A stretch of 64,000 nt of DNA from Sphingomonas sp. HMP9 (lineage in GTDB: Bacteria > Pseudomonadota > Alphaproteobacteria > Sphingomonadales > Sphingomonadaceae). The translations under genes and the position numbers were made by a program. Below are positions 40,992 to 49,347 of this stretch, piece by piece. The stretch covers positions 393,501-457,500 of the forward strand of contig NZ_AP022673.1 in NCBI RefSeq assembly GCF_013374115.1, given 5' to 3'. Positions within the stretch are counted from its first letter, which is position 1; every line of letters starts with the position of its first letter. Below the pieces are notes generated by a model that searched no databases, was not told the origin of the DNA, and saw nothing but the letters and a program-made list of their open reading frames with translations.

Positions 40992-43094
40992 TTGCATCTA
41001 CTGCCCGACACGCTCGACGCCGGATCCGCCTATCCGCTCGGAGCGACCTTCGACGGCCTCGGCGTCAATTTCGCGGTCTATTCCGCCAACGCCGAGAAGA
41101 TCGAATTGTGCGTCTATGACGAGACCGGCCGCCGCGAGCTGAAACGCTATCCGCTCCCCGAATGGACCGACGAGGTCTGGCACGGCTACCTCCCCGACGC
41201 GCAGCCCGGGCTGGTCTATGGCTATCGCGCGCATGGACGGTACGCGCCGGAAGAAGGCCACCGCTTCAACCCGAACAAGTTGCTGCTCGACCCCTATGCC
41301 AAGCAGATGATCGGCGAGCTTCGCTGGACCGACGCGATGTACGGCTATCAGGTGAAGTCGCCGCGCGCAGATCTGAGTTTCGACAAGCGCGACAGCGCGC
41401 TGACGATGCCCAAGGGCGTCGTGACCGACAGCCATTTCGACTGGTCGCGCGACGTGCGCCCCAACACGCCGTGGTCGGAGACGGTGATCTACGAGGCACA
41501 TACCAAGGGCCTGACCAAGCTGTTCGACGAGGTCCAACCTTCCGAACGCGGCACCTTCGCGGCGCTCGGCAATCCCAAGGTTATCGATTACCTCAAGCGC
41601 CTCGGCGTCACCGCGCTCGAGCTGCTGCCGATCCACACCTACATCCAGGATCGTTTTCTGCAGGAGAAGGGGCTGCGCAATTACTGGGGCTACAATACCC
41701 TCAACTTCTTCACGCCCGAGCGCTCGTTCTTCGCGACCGACAGCCACAACGAACTGCGCCGTTCGATCCGCCGGCTGCATGCCGCCGGGATCGAAGTGAT
41801 CCTCGACGTCGTCTACAACCACACTTGCGAGGGCTCGGAACAGGGGCCGACGCTGTCGTGGCGCGGGCTCGACAATGCGAGCTACTACCGGCTGGTCAAG
41901 GACGATCCGCGCTTCTCGATCAACGACACCGGCACCGGCAACACGCTGAACCTGACCAAGGCGCGCGTGCTCCAGATGGTGGCGGATTCGCTGCGTTACT
42001 GGGCGACCAGCTTCGGCATCGACGGCTTCCGCTTCGATCTCGGGCTGACGCTGGGGCGGACGGATACGGGGTTCGATCCCGGTGCGGGCTTCTTCGACGT
42101 GCTGCGGCAGGATCCGGTGCTCGGCCGGCTGAAGCTGATCACCGAGCCTTGGGACATCGGCCCCGGCGGCTATCAGCTTGGCAACTTCCCCCCCGGGTTT
42201 GCCGAATGGAACGACAAATACCGCGACACGGTGCGCAAGTTCTGGCGCGGCGATCATGCGCAGCGCGCCGATCTTGCCGCGCGGCTCACGGGTTCGGCCG
42301 ACCTGTTCGACCGCCGTGCGCGGCGTCCGTGGGCCAGCGTCAACCTGCTCGGCGCGCATGACGGCTACACGCTCGCCGACACCGTCGCGTATGAGGAGCG
42401 CCATAACGAGGCGAACGGCGAGGACAATAACGACGGCCATTCGAACAATTGCTCGCGCAACTGGGGCGTCGAAGGCCCGACCGACGACCCCGCGATCCTG
42501 GAGACGCGGTCGCGCGTGATGCGCTCGATGCTGACCACGTTGTTCGCCTCGCTCGGCACGCCGATGCTGGTCGCAGGCGACGAGTTCGGCCGCACGCAGA
42601 ACGGCAACAACAACGCCTATTGCCAGGACAATGAGATCAGCTGGCTCGATTGGGAGAAGGCGAAGTCCCCCGAGGGCGACGCGCTGATCGACTTCACCGC
42701 GCGCCTGATCGCGCTGCGTCGCGACTATCCGATGCTCCGCGCCGGCAACTTCCTCTACGGCGACGACACGCCCGCCGAGGGCCTCAAGGACATCGAATGG
42801 TGGGACGAGCGCGGCCAGCAACTCACCTCGGAGGATTGGGAGAACACCAACGGCCGCGCGCTAGTCATGCGTCGCGCGTGCGAACTGGACTCCGGCGAAG
42901 TCCAGGTCATCTCGCTGCTGCTTAACGCGTCGGAAGGCCCGCTGACCTTTCACATGCCGCCGCCGGCAGAGGTCGAGCGCACCGTGCTGATCGACAGCAG
43001 CAAACCCGAGCAGCCTGCCATACCGATCAATGACAGCTACGAGCTTCCCCCCCAGGGTGCGGCGTTGCTGTCCTGGATGATTGCAGCGGCATGA
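40992..43094 (+). CDS. glgX: Glycogen debranching enzyme
   Basis: A 700-residue GH13 isoamylase-type enzyme cleaving alpha-1,6 branches. TTG start at 40992, 8 nt after AAAGGG; N-terminal CBM48 (YPLGATFDGLGVNFAVYSAN). The catalytic nucleophile is in GIDGFRFDLGLTLGR (about 350), the acid Glu in LITEPWDIGPGGYQLG and the transition-state Asp in NLLGAHDGYTLADTV. The motif DNEISWLDW is typical of GlgX. It overlaps treZ by 4 nt. It would supply linear glucans to treY-treZ. Confidence 0.94.
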   Translation: MHLLPDTLDAGSAYPLGATFDGLGVNFAVYSANAEKIELCVYDETGRRELKRYPLPEWTDEVWHGYLPDAQPGLVYGYRAHGRYAPEEGHRFNPNKLLLDPYAKQMIGELRWTDAMYGYQVKSPRADLSFDKRDSALTMPKGVVTDSHFDWSRDVRPNTPWSETVIYEAHTKGLTKLFDEVQPSERGTFAALGNPKVIDYLKRLGVTALELLPIHTYIQDRFLQEKGLRNYWGYNTLNFFTPERSFFATDSHNELRRSIRRLHAAGIEVILDVVYNHTCEGSEQGPTLSWRGLDNASYYRLVKDDPRFSINDTGTGNTLNLTKARVLQMVADSLRYWATSFGIDGFRFDLGLTLGRTDTGFDPGAGFFDVLRQDPVLGRLKLITEPWDIGPGGYQLGNFPPGFAEWNDKYRDTVRKFWRGDHAQRADLAARLTGSADLFDRRARRPWASVNLLGAHDGYTLADTVAYEERHNEANGEDNNDGHSNNCSRNWGVEGPTDDPAILETRSRVMRSMLTTLFASLGTPMLVAGDEFGRTQNGNNNAYCQDNEISWLDWEKAKSPEGDALIDFTARLIALRRDYPMLRAGNFLYGDDTPAEGLKDIEWWDERGQQLTSEDWENTNGRALVMRRACELDSGEVQVISLLLNASEGPLTFHMPPPAEVERTVLIDSSKPEQPAIPINDSYELPPQGAALLSWMIAAA

Positions 43095-44797
43095 CGACCT
43101 GGGGACCCGCGCTCGCCGGGGACGGTACGACTTTCCGGCTCTGGGCACCAGACCGCGACCGCGTGACGCTTGAGATCGCCGGTTGCGACGCGGTCCCCAT
43201 GACCCGCGACCCGGAAGGCTGGTTCGAGGCGACCGCCTCGGTGGGCGCTGGCGCCCGCTACCGGTTCCGGCTGGCGGACGATCTGACGGTACCCGACCCG
43301 GCTGCGCGGGCGCAGGATGGCGGCGTCCACGGCTGGAGCGTCGTGGTCGATCACGATGCCTATGCGTGGCGCACGCCGGAATGGCGCGGCCGCCCGTGGG
43401 AGGAGATGGTGATCCAGGAGGTCCATGTCGGCACGCTCGGCGGTTTTGCCGGCGTCGCGGACAACCTCCCCGCGATCGCCGCGCTAGGCATCACAGCGAT
43501 CGAACTCATGCCCGTCAACGCGTTTGGCGGCACGCGCAACTGGGGCTATGACGGCGTGCTCCCCTACGCCCCCGCCGAGAGCTACGGCACGCCTGACGCG
43601 CTGAAGGCGCTGGTCGATCGCGCGCACGAGCTCGGCCTCGCGGTGTTCCTCGACGTGGTCTACAATCACTTCGGCCCCGACGGGAATTACCTCGGCGCCT
43701 ATGCGCAGGGGTTTTTCAACGCAGACGTCGATACCCCCTGGGGCGGCGCGGTGGCGGTCGATCAGGCGCCGGTCCACCGCTTCTTCGTCGAGAACGCGCT
43801 GATGTGGCTGAACGAATACCGCTTCGATGGCCTGCGCTTCGACGCAGTTCATGCGATCGGCAACGACGATTTCCTCGACGCGATGGCCATCGAACTCCGT
43901 GCGAAAACGGAAGGCCGCCATGTCCACCTCGTCCTCGAAAACGAAGGCAACGATGCCGACCGGCTCCACCCGGCCGCGTTCGACGCGCAGTGGAACGACG
44001 ACTTCCACAACGTCCTACACGTCCTGCTGACCGGCGAGACCAGCGCCTATTACGCTGATTTTTCAGACCGTCCGGCCGAGCGTCTCGCACGCTGTCTCAG
44101 CGAAGGGTTCATCTACCAGGGGGAGGGCTCGCCCAACCACGACGGCAAGCCGCGCGGCAAGCCTAGCGCACATCTAGCGCCGACCGCCTTCGTCGCGTTC
44201 CTTCAGAACCACGACCAGATCGGCAACCGGGCGATGGGGGAGCGCCTGACCCTTTTGGCCGACCGGCAGAAGCTTCGCGCGGCGACCGCACTGCTGCTGC
44301 TTGGCCCGCAGATCCCGTTGCTGTTCATGGGCGATGAACAGGGTAGCGAAACCCCGTTCCTGTTCTTCACCGACTTTCACGACGAACTGGCCGACGCAGT
44401 GCGTGAAGGTCGGCGCAAGGAATTCGCCAAGTTCGCGGCCTTCGCCGACCCCGAAGCGCGCAAGGCGATCCCCGATCCGAACGCGCATGCGACCTTCCAC
44501 CAGTCACGCGCGCAACCCGGCCCCGACGCTGCCGCGTGGCAGGACCTGTACCGCACGCTGCTGAAGATCCGCCACGACGCGATTATCCCCCGCCTGCGTG
44601 GCACGACCTCGCTCGGCGCCGAAGCAATCGGCGAGGGGGCGGTGGTCGCGAGGTGGCAAATGGGTGATGGCGCGATCCTCACGATCGCGCTCAACCTCGG
44701 CGAGCCGATCGCCTTCCCAGAAATCGACGCCGTACCGATCTTCGCCGAGGGCGAACCGGGCCATACCGGCAGCGTCGCGGTCTGGCTGAAGTCATGA
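43091..44797 (+). CDS. treZ: Malto-oligosyltrehalose trehalohydrolase
   Basis: A 568-residue GH13 enzyme releasing trehalose from malto-oligosyltrehalose. N-terminal beta domain (GTTFRLWAPDRDRVTLEIAG), then the barrel: HVGTLGGFAGVADNLPAIA, ELMPVNAFGGTRNWGYDG, nucleophile in YRFDGLRFDAVHAIGND, acid in VHLVLENEGND and FVAFLQNHDQIGNRAMGE. ATG overlaps the glgX stop (ATGA), and it overlaps malQ by 4 nt. Works on the product of treY at the end of the operon. Confidence 0.94.
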   Translation: MTTWGPALAGDGTTFRLWAPDRDRVTLEIAGCDAVPMTRDPEGWFEATASVGAGARYRFRLADDLTVPDPAARAQDGGVHGWSVVVDHDAYAWRTPEWRGRPWEEMVIQEVHVGTLGGFAGVADNLPAIAALGITAIELMPVNAFGGTRNWGYDGVLPYAPAESYGTPDALKALVDRAHELGLAVFLDVVYNHFGPDGNYLGAYAQGFFNADVDTPWGGAVAVDQAPVHRFFVENALMWLNEYRFDGLRFDAVHAIGNDDFLDAMAIELRAKTEGRHVHLVLENEGNDADRLHPAAFDAQWNDDFHNVLHVLLTGETSAYYADFSDRPAERLARCLSEGFIYQGEGSPNHDGKPRGKPSAHLAPTAFVAFLQNHDQIGNRAMGERLTLLADRQKLRAATALLLLGPQIPLLFMGDEQGSETPFLFFTDFHDELADAVREGRRKEFAKFAAFADPEARKAIPDPNAHATFHQSRAQPGPDAAAWQDLYRTLLKIRHDAIIPRLRGTTSLGAEAIGEGAVVARWQMGDGAILTIALNLGEPIAFPEIDAVPIFAEGEPGHTGSVAVWLKS

Positions 44798-46767
44798 GCG
44801 CGCTACGAACGCTGGCCATCGCCGCCGGCCTGCAACCCGAATGGCAGGACGCCGCTGGTCGCCGCCAGACCGTTAGCGATGAGGCATTGCAGGGCATCCT
44901 CGATCGCCTCGGTCATCCGTCGGCCGACGAAAAGCAGATTGCCGAAAGCCTCGCTGCGATCGATGCGCGGAATAGGCGCGGACCCCGTTTCGTGTCGGTC
45001 GATGTCGGCGACCCGATCACGCTCTCCTCGAAGCTGACGGGCAGGGCGGATCTCGTCCTCGAAGACGGTACGCGAACGTCGGTCTTGATCGACGAGGGCG
45101 TGCTGAAACCGATCGTGAAGACGGGCTATCATCGTCTCGAAATCGATGGCGAGGTGATCGTGCTGCTCGTTGCGCCGCACCGGTGCTTCACGATCGACGA
45201 CGCCCTACGGGGGCGCAGATTGTGGGCACCCGCCGTCCAGATCCCGAGCCTGCGGGACGAGACGAGCAAGGCATTTGGCGATTTCGGCACGCTCGCCGAG
45301 ACCGCCCGAGCGTTCGCCGAGCGCGGCGCCGACGCGATCGCGATCAGCCCCACCCACGCGTTGTTCCCGGCCGATGCCAGCCGGTACAGTCCCTATGCGC
45401 CATCGAGCCGCCAATTCCTCAACGGGTTGTACGGCGATGCGTCCGCATTCGCTGGGACGACGGACGACGTTGCTCCGGACCTGATTGACTGGCAAGGTGC
45501 GATACCGTCGAAGCTCGCACGACTTCGCAGAACCTTCGACCAGGATATTCATATGCTTGGCAAAATTCTCGACGCGTTCAGGTGCGATGGCGGAGATGCG
45601 CTCGAACGTCACGCCGAGTTCGACGCCCTTCACGCACATTTCTTCGCGACCACCGGCGCGCGAGGCTGGCAGCAATGGCCAACCGACTATCACGATCCTG
45701 CAAGCCCAGCCGTCCGCCGGTTCGTCACCGAGCACGCCGACGACGTTACGTTCTACATGTTCCTCCAATGGCTCGCCCGGCGCGATCTCGACGCCGCGCA
45801 AACGGCGGCCACGGACGCCGGCATGGCGATCGGCCTGATCGCCGATCTTGCCGTCGGCATGGACCCGGGCGGTAGCCACGGCTGGAGCCGCCGCGGCGAT
45901 CTGCTGACTGGCCTCTCGATCGGCGCACCGCCCGATCCGTTGGGTCCTGACGGCCAGAGCTGGGGCATCACCGGCTTCGATCCTCAAGCGCTGCGCGATA
46001 CCGGCTTCGCGCCCTTCATCGCGACGATCCGCGCCGCGCTCGCGCATGCCGGCGGCATTCGTATCGACCACGCCTTCGGTCTTCGTCGGCTCTGGGTCGT
46101 CCCCGAAAGCGCCTCCGCCGCGGAGGGCGCGTATCTCGACATGCCGTTCGACGACCTGATGCGGATCATCGCGATGGAATCGCAGCGCGCCAAGGCTATC
46201 GTCATCGGCGAAGATCTCGGCACCGTTCCCGACGGGTTCCGCGAGGCGATGGACGCGCGAGCGATGCTGGGGATGCGCGTGCTCTGGTTCGAGCGCAACG
46301 CCGACGGCTTCGTGCCCCCCGCGACTTGGTCGTCCGACGCCGTCGCGATGACCGGAACACACGATCTCGCGACCATCGCGGGCTGGTGGAGCGGTCGCGA
46401 CATCGACTGGACCTGGGACCTAGGCCGCAAGTCCGACGCGGTCGACGAAGCGGCAGACCGCGCCGCGCGCGCCGAAGATCGCGCCGCGCTCTGGTCCGCG
46501 TTCGGCACCGGTACCGAGCAACCCGCGCCCGACGATACCGGACCCGTCCTCGACGCCGCGATCGCGCATGTCGCCGGCGCACCCTGTAGGCTCGCGATCA
46601 TCCCGATCGAGGATATCGCCGGACTTATCGAGCAACCCAACTTGCCCGGCACGATCGACGAGCACCCCAATTGGCGCCGCCGCATGCCGGACACGACCGA
46701 GGCGCTGCTGACCCGCACCCACGTCGCCGCCCGCATCGACACGCTCAACGCCCAGAGACCCGCATGA
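44794..46767 (+). CDS. malQ: 4-alpha-glucanotransferase
   Basis: A 657-residue GH77 amylomaltase that lengthens short maltodextrins by transferring glucan chains and releases glucose. Motifs: GADAIAISPTHALFPADASR YSPYAPSS region, nucleophile in GGIRIDHAFGLRRLWVVP, acid Glu in VIGEDLGTVPDGFREAM, and TGTHDLATIAGWW. An N-terminal beta extension of about 120 residues is the usual bacterial long form. Within the operon it would recycle short oligosaccharides left by TreY/TreZ. Confidence 0.93.
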   Translation: MSALRTLAIAAGLQPEWQDAAGRRQTVSDEALQGILDRLGHPSADEKQIAESLAAIDARNRRGPRFVSVDVGDPITLSSKLTGRADLVLEDGTRTSVLIDEGVLKPIVKTGYHRLEIDGEVIVLLVAPHRCFTIDDALRGRRLWAPAVQIPSLRDETSKAFGDFGTLAETARAFAERGADAIAISPTHALFPADASRYSPYAPSSRQFLNGLYGDASAFAGTTDDVAPDLIDWQGAIPSKLARLRRTFDQDIHMLGKILDAFRCDGGDALERHAEFDALHAHFFATTGARGWQQWPTDYHDPASPAVRRFVTEHADDVTFYMFLQWLARRDLDAAQTAATDAGMAIGLIADLAVGMDPGGSHGWSRRGDLLTGLSIGAPPDPLGPDGQSWGITGFDPQALRDTGFAPFIATIRAALAHAGGIRIDHAFGLRRLWVVPESASAAEGAYLDMPFDDLMRIIAMESQRAKAIVIGEDLGTVPDGFREAMDARAMLGMRVLWFERNADGFVPPATWSSDAVAMTGTHDLATIAGWWSGRDIDWTWDLGRKSDAVDEAADRAARAEDRAALWSAFGTGTEQPAPDDTGPVLDAAIAHVAGAPCRLAIIPIEDIAGLIEQPNLPGTIDEHPNWRRRMPDTTEALLTRTHVAARIDTLNAQRPA

Positions 46768-49202
46768 CCTCCTCTACGCCGCGCGCAACCTACCGCTTCC
46801 AGTTCCACAAGGACTTCACCTTCGCCGATGCGGAGGCGCGGGTGCCGTATCTCGACGACCTCGGCATCAGCCATCTCTACGCCTCGCCGATCACCACCGC
46901 GCGCAGTGGCTCCACGCACGGCTACGACGTCGTCGACCCGACCCGGATCAATCCCGAACTCGGCGGGGAAGAGGCCTTCCGCAGCCTCGTCGCAGCGCTT
47001 CGCACCCGCGACATGGGCGTCATCATCGACATCGTCCCCAATCACATGGGCGTTGCCGGTGGTGAGAACGCGTGGTGGAATGATGTCCTAGCACACGGTA
47101 AAACCAGCGAATTCGCGCGGTATTTCGATGTCGATTGGCGCGAGAAGCTGGTCCTTCCGATCCTTGGCGATCCGCTTGCCGAAACGCTCGCGCGTGGCGC
47201 GATCACAGTCGAGCAGGTCGACGGTCGCTATATCCTCGAAGCGTACGGGGAACATCGCCTGCCGATCCGCGACGAGGACCAGGCGACCGCCGCGACCGAC
47301 GATGTCGCCGCGCTGATCGATCGCCAGCATTACCGCCTTGCCTCGTGGCGTGTCGCCAACGACGAACTCAACTGGCGACGGTTCTTCACGATCAATGATC
47401 TTGCCGGTCTTCGCGCTGAAGACCCGATCGTGTTCGACGCCACGCACGCGCTGTATTTCCGCCTCTACGCCGAAGGCCTGATCGATGGCGTCCGCGTCGA
47501 TCATGTCGACGGGCTGACCGACCCCGCCGGCTATTGCCGCCACCTCCGTGCTCGCTTCGACGCGATCGAACGCCCCGCCGACGCCCCCACCGGCCCGGCC
47601 TATATCGTCATCGAGAAGATCCTTGCCGATGACGAACCGCTCAGCACCGACTGGAGCGTCGACGGTACCAGCGGGTACGACTTCATGGCGCAGGTTACCG
47701 CCTTGCTCCATGCGCCCGGCGGCGCCGAACCGCTAGCCGGACTGTGGGCCGACATCAGTGGCCGCTCTGCCGATTTCGCGCCCGAGGAATTGCGCGCCCG
47801 CCAGGAACTGCTCGCATGGCAGTTCGACGCGCAGCACCGCCGCTGCGTCGAGGCGTTCGTTGCGCTCGCCCGCTCGGCGCCTGAGTGCGACGGGCTGACG
47901 ACGGGCATGCTCCACCGCGCCATCAAGCGTCTGCTGTGGGTGTTCCCGGTGTACCGGACGTATGGAACGGGCGGAGCGGCTCCAGGCGGAGATGCCAGGA
48001 TCCGCGAGACGGTCCGCCAGCGCGTTGCCGAGTTCGTCCCCCCCGGCGAGGGCCCGGTCGTCGACCGGATACTGTCATGGCTGGCAGGCGAGGGGCCTGG
48101 CGACACCGCACTGGCCGCCGATGCCGTCCGGCAATTCCAGCAACTTTCCGCGCCGATCGCGGCAAAGGCGGTCGAGGATACCGCATTTTATCGCTACGGC
48201 CGTTTGCTGTCGCGCAACGACGTCGGCTTCGACGCAGCGCGGATGTCGCTTGATATCGACGCGTTTCATGCCGCGATGATCGAGCGTGCGCGCGACTGGC
48301 CGTCCGCGATGCTTGCCACCGCGACGCACGATCACAAGCGCGGCGAGGACGTTCGCGCGCGGCTTGCGGTGCTGAGCGAGGTCCCGGACCTTTGGCGAGC
48401 CCGCGTCGAGCATTGGCTCGAACTGGCTACGCCATATGCCAAGGGCGTCGATCCCGCAGACGCCTATATGTTGCTCCAGACGCTGTTCGGTGCATGGCCG
48501 GCGAACCTGTGCGGGTCAAATGCCGAGGGACTCTCGGAGTATGCCGAGCGGATCGTCGCATGGCAGGAGAAGGCGTTGCGCGAAGCCAAGCTCCAGTCGT
48601 CCTGGGAGGCGCCGGACGAGCGCTACGAAACCCTATGCCACGACCTCGCCCGTGCTTTGCTCGATCCCGAGCGGTCGACGGCGTTCCTCGACGACATGAC
48701 GGCGTTCGTCGACCGGATCGCGCCAGCGGCGGACGCGAACAGCCTGGCGCAGGTGGCGTTGCGCTATACCGTTCCGGGCGTTCCCGACCTGTATCAAGGT
48801 ACCGAAACGACCGATTTGAGCCTGGTGGATCCGGACAACCGCCGGCCGGTCGACTATTCGGTGCGTCAGGCGATGCTCGCATCCGCGTCCGATCCGAAGG
48901 CGACGCTGATTGCTCGCCTGCTCGCCCTGCGGCGGCAGCATCCGACGCTGTTCACGGTCGGCGCGTACGAACCGATCGCAATCACGGGCGCGCGCGCGGC
49001 GCACGTGATTACGTTCGACCGCACGCATCACGGTGTGGCTGTGCGGTGCGTCGTTGCCTTGCGGAGTGCGGGACGCTGCCTCGACGCGACCGATACCGAC
49101 GGTTGGTGGGCCGATACCGCTCTGTCGTCCGGCGAAAGGATCGCCGATCTGCTTGGCGAATCCGCCGCCTCGGTGGTCGTGCTGGATGGTGCAGCGCGCT
49201 GA
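46764..49202 (+). CDS. treY: Malto-oligosyltrehalose synthase
   Basis: ATG 46764 overlaps the malQ stop (ATGA) and gives 812 residues; the upstream frame is inside malQ. TreY converts the reducing-end alpha-1,4 bond of maltodextrins to alpha-1,1. The start TYRFQFHKDFTFADAEARVP is diagnostic. Others: ASPITTARSGSTHGYDVVDP, nucleophile in GVRVDHVDGLTDPAGY, acid in YIVIEKILADDEPL, LATATHDHKRGEDVRARLAV and PGVPDLYQGTETTDLSLVDP. Last gene of glgX-treZ-malQ-treY, followed by a strong hairpin. Confidence 0.95.
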   Translation: MTSSTPRATYRFQFHKDFTFADAEARVPYLDDLGISHLYASPITTARSGSTHGYDVVDPTRINPELGGEEAFRSLVAALRTRDMGVIIDIVPNHMGVAGGENAWWNDVLAHGKTSEFARYFDVDWREKLVLPILGDPLAETLARGAITVEQVDGRYILEAYGEHRLPIRDEDQATAATDDVAALIDRQHYRLASWRVANDELNWRRFFTINDLAGLRAEDPIVFDATHALYFRLYAEGLIDGVRVDHVDGLTDPAGYCRHLRARFDAIERPADAPTGPAYIVIEKILADDEPLSTDWSVDGTSGYDFMAQVTALLHAPGGAEPLAGLWADISGRSADFAPEELRARQELLAWQFDAQHRRCVEAFVALARSAPECDGLTTGMLHRAIKRLLWVFPVYRTYGTGGAAPGGDARIRETVRQRVAEFVPPGEGPVVDRILSWLAGEGPGDTALAADAVRQFQQLSAPIAAKAVEDTAFYRYGRLLSRNDVGFDAARMSLDIDAFHAAMIERARDWPSAMLATATHDHKRGEDVRARLAVLSEVPDLWRARVEHWLELATPYAKGVDPADAYMLLQTLFGAWPANLCGSNAEGLSEYAERIVAWQEKALREAKLQSSWEAPDERYETLCHDLARALLDPERSTAFLDDMTAFVDRIAPAADANSLAQVALRYTVPGVPDLYQGTETTDLSLVDPDNRRPVDYSVRQAMLASASDPKATLIARLLALRRQHPTLFTVGAYEPIAITGARAAHVITFDRTHHGVAVRCVVALRSAGRCLDATDTDGWWADTALSSGERIADLLGESAASVVVLDGAAR

Positions 49203-49307
49203 CCAAGTCGTTGCCGAACCGTGACGCGCTTACCGATGTCGCAAGAGGCGATACGGTCACAATGGTGATCGAGGCGAGCGACGTCCTGATCGGCAAATGA
49301 TCAGGCC

Positions 49308-49341
49308 CCGGCCGTTCCCGTTTCGACGCGGGAACGGCCGG
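49308..49341. terminator. Strong hairpin between convergent treY and receptor genes
   Basis: A perfect 13-bp stem (ccggccgttcccg / cgggaacggccgg) with an 8-nt loop ends 6 bp before the receptor stop. No T-tract follows on either side, but it is well placed to end both convergent transcripts. Confidence 0.6.
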
Positions 49342-49347
49342 TGCCGG

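Noticed and set aside
40998..42821. Minus-strand open frame of 607 codons opposite glgX
   Set aside because: Shadow of GH13 coding sequence; no ribosome site.
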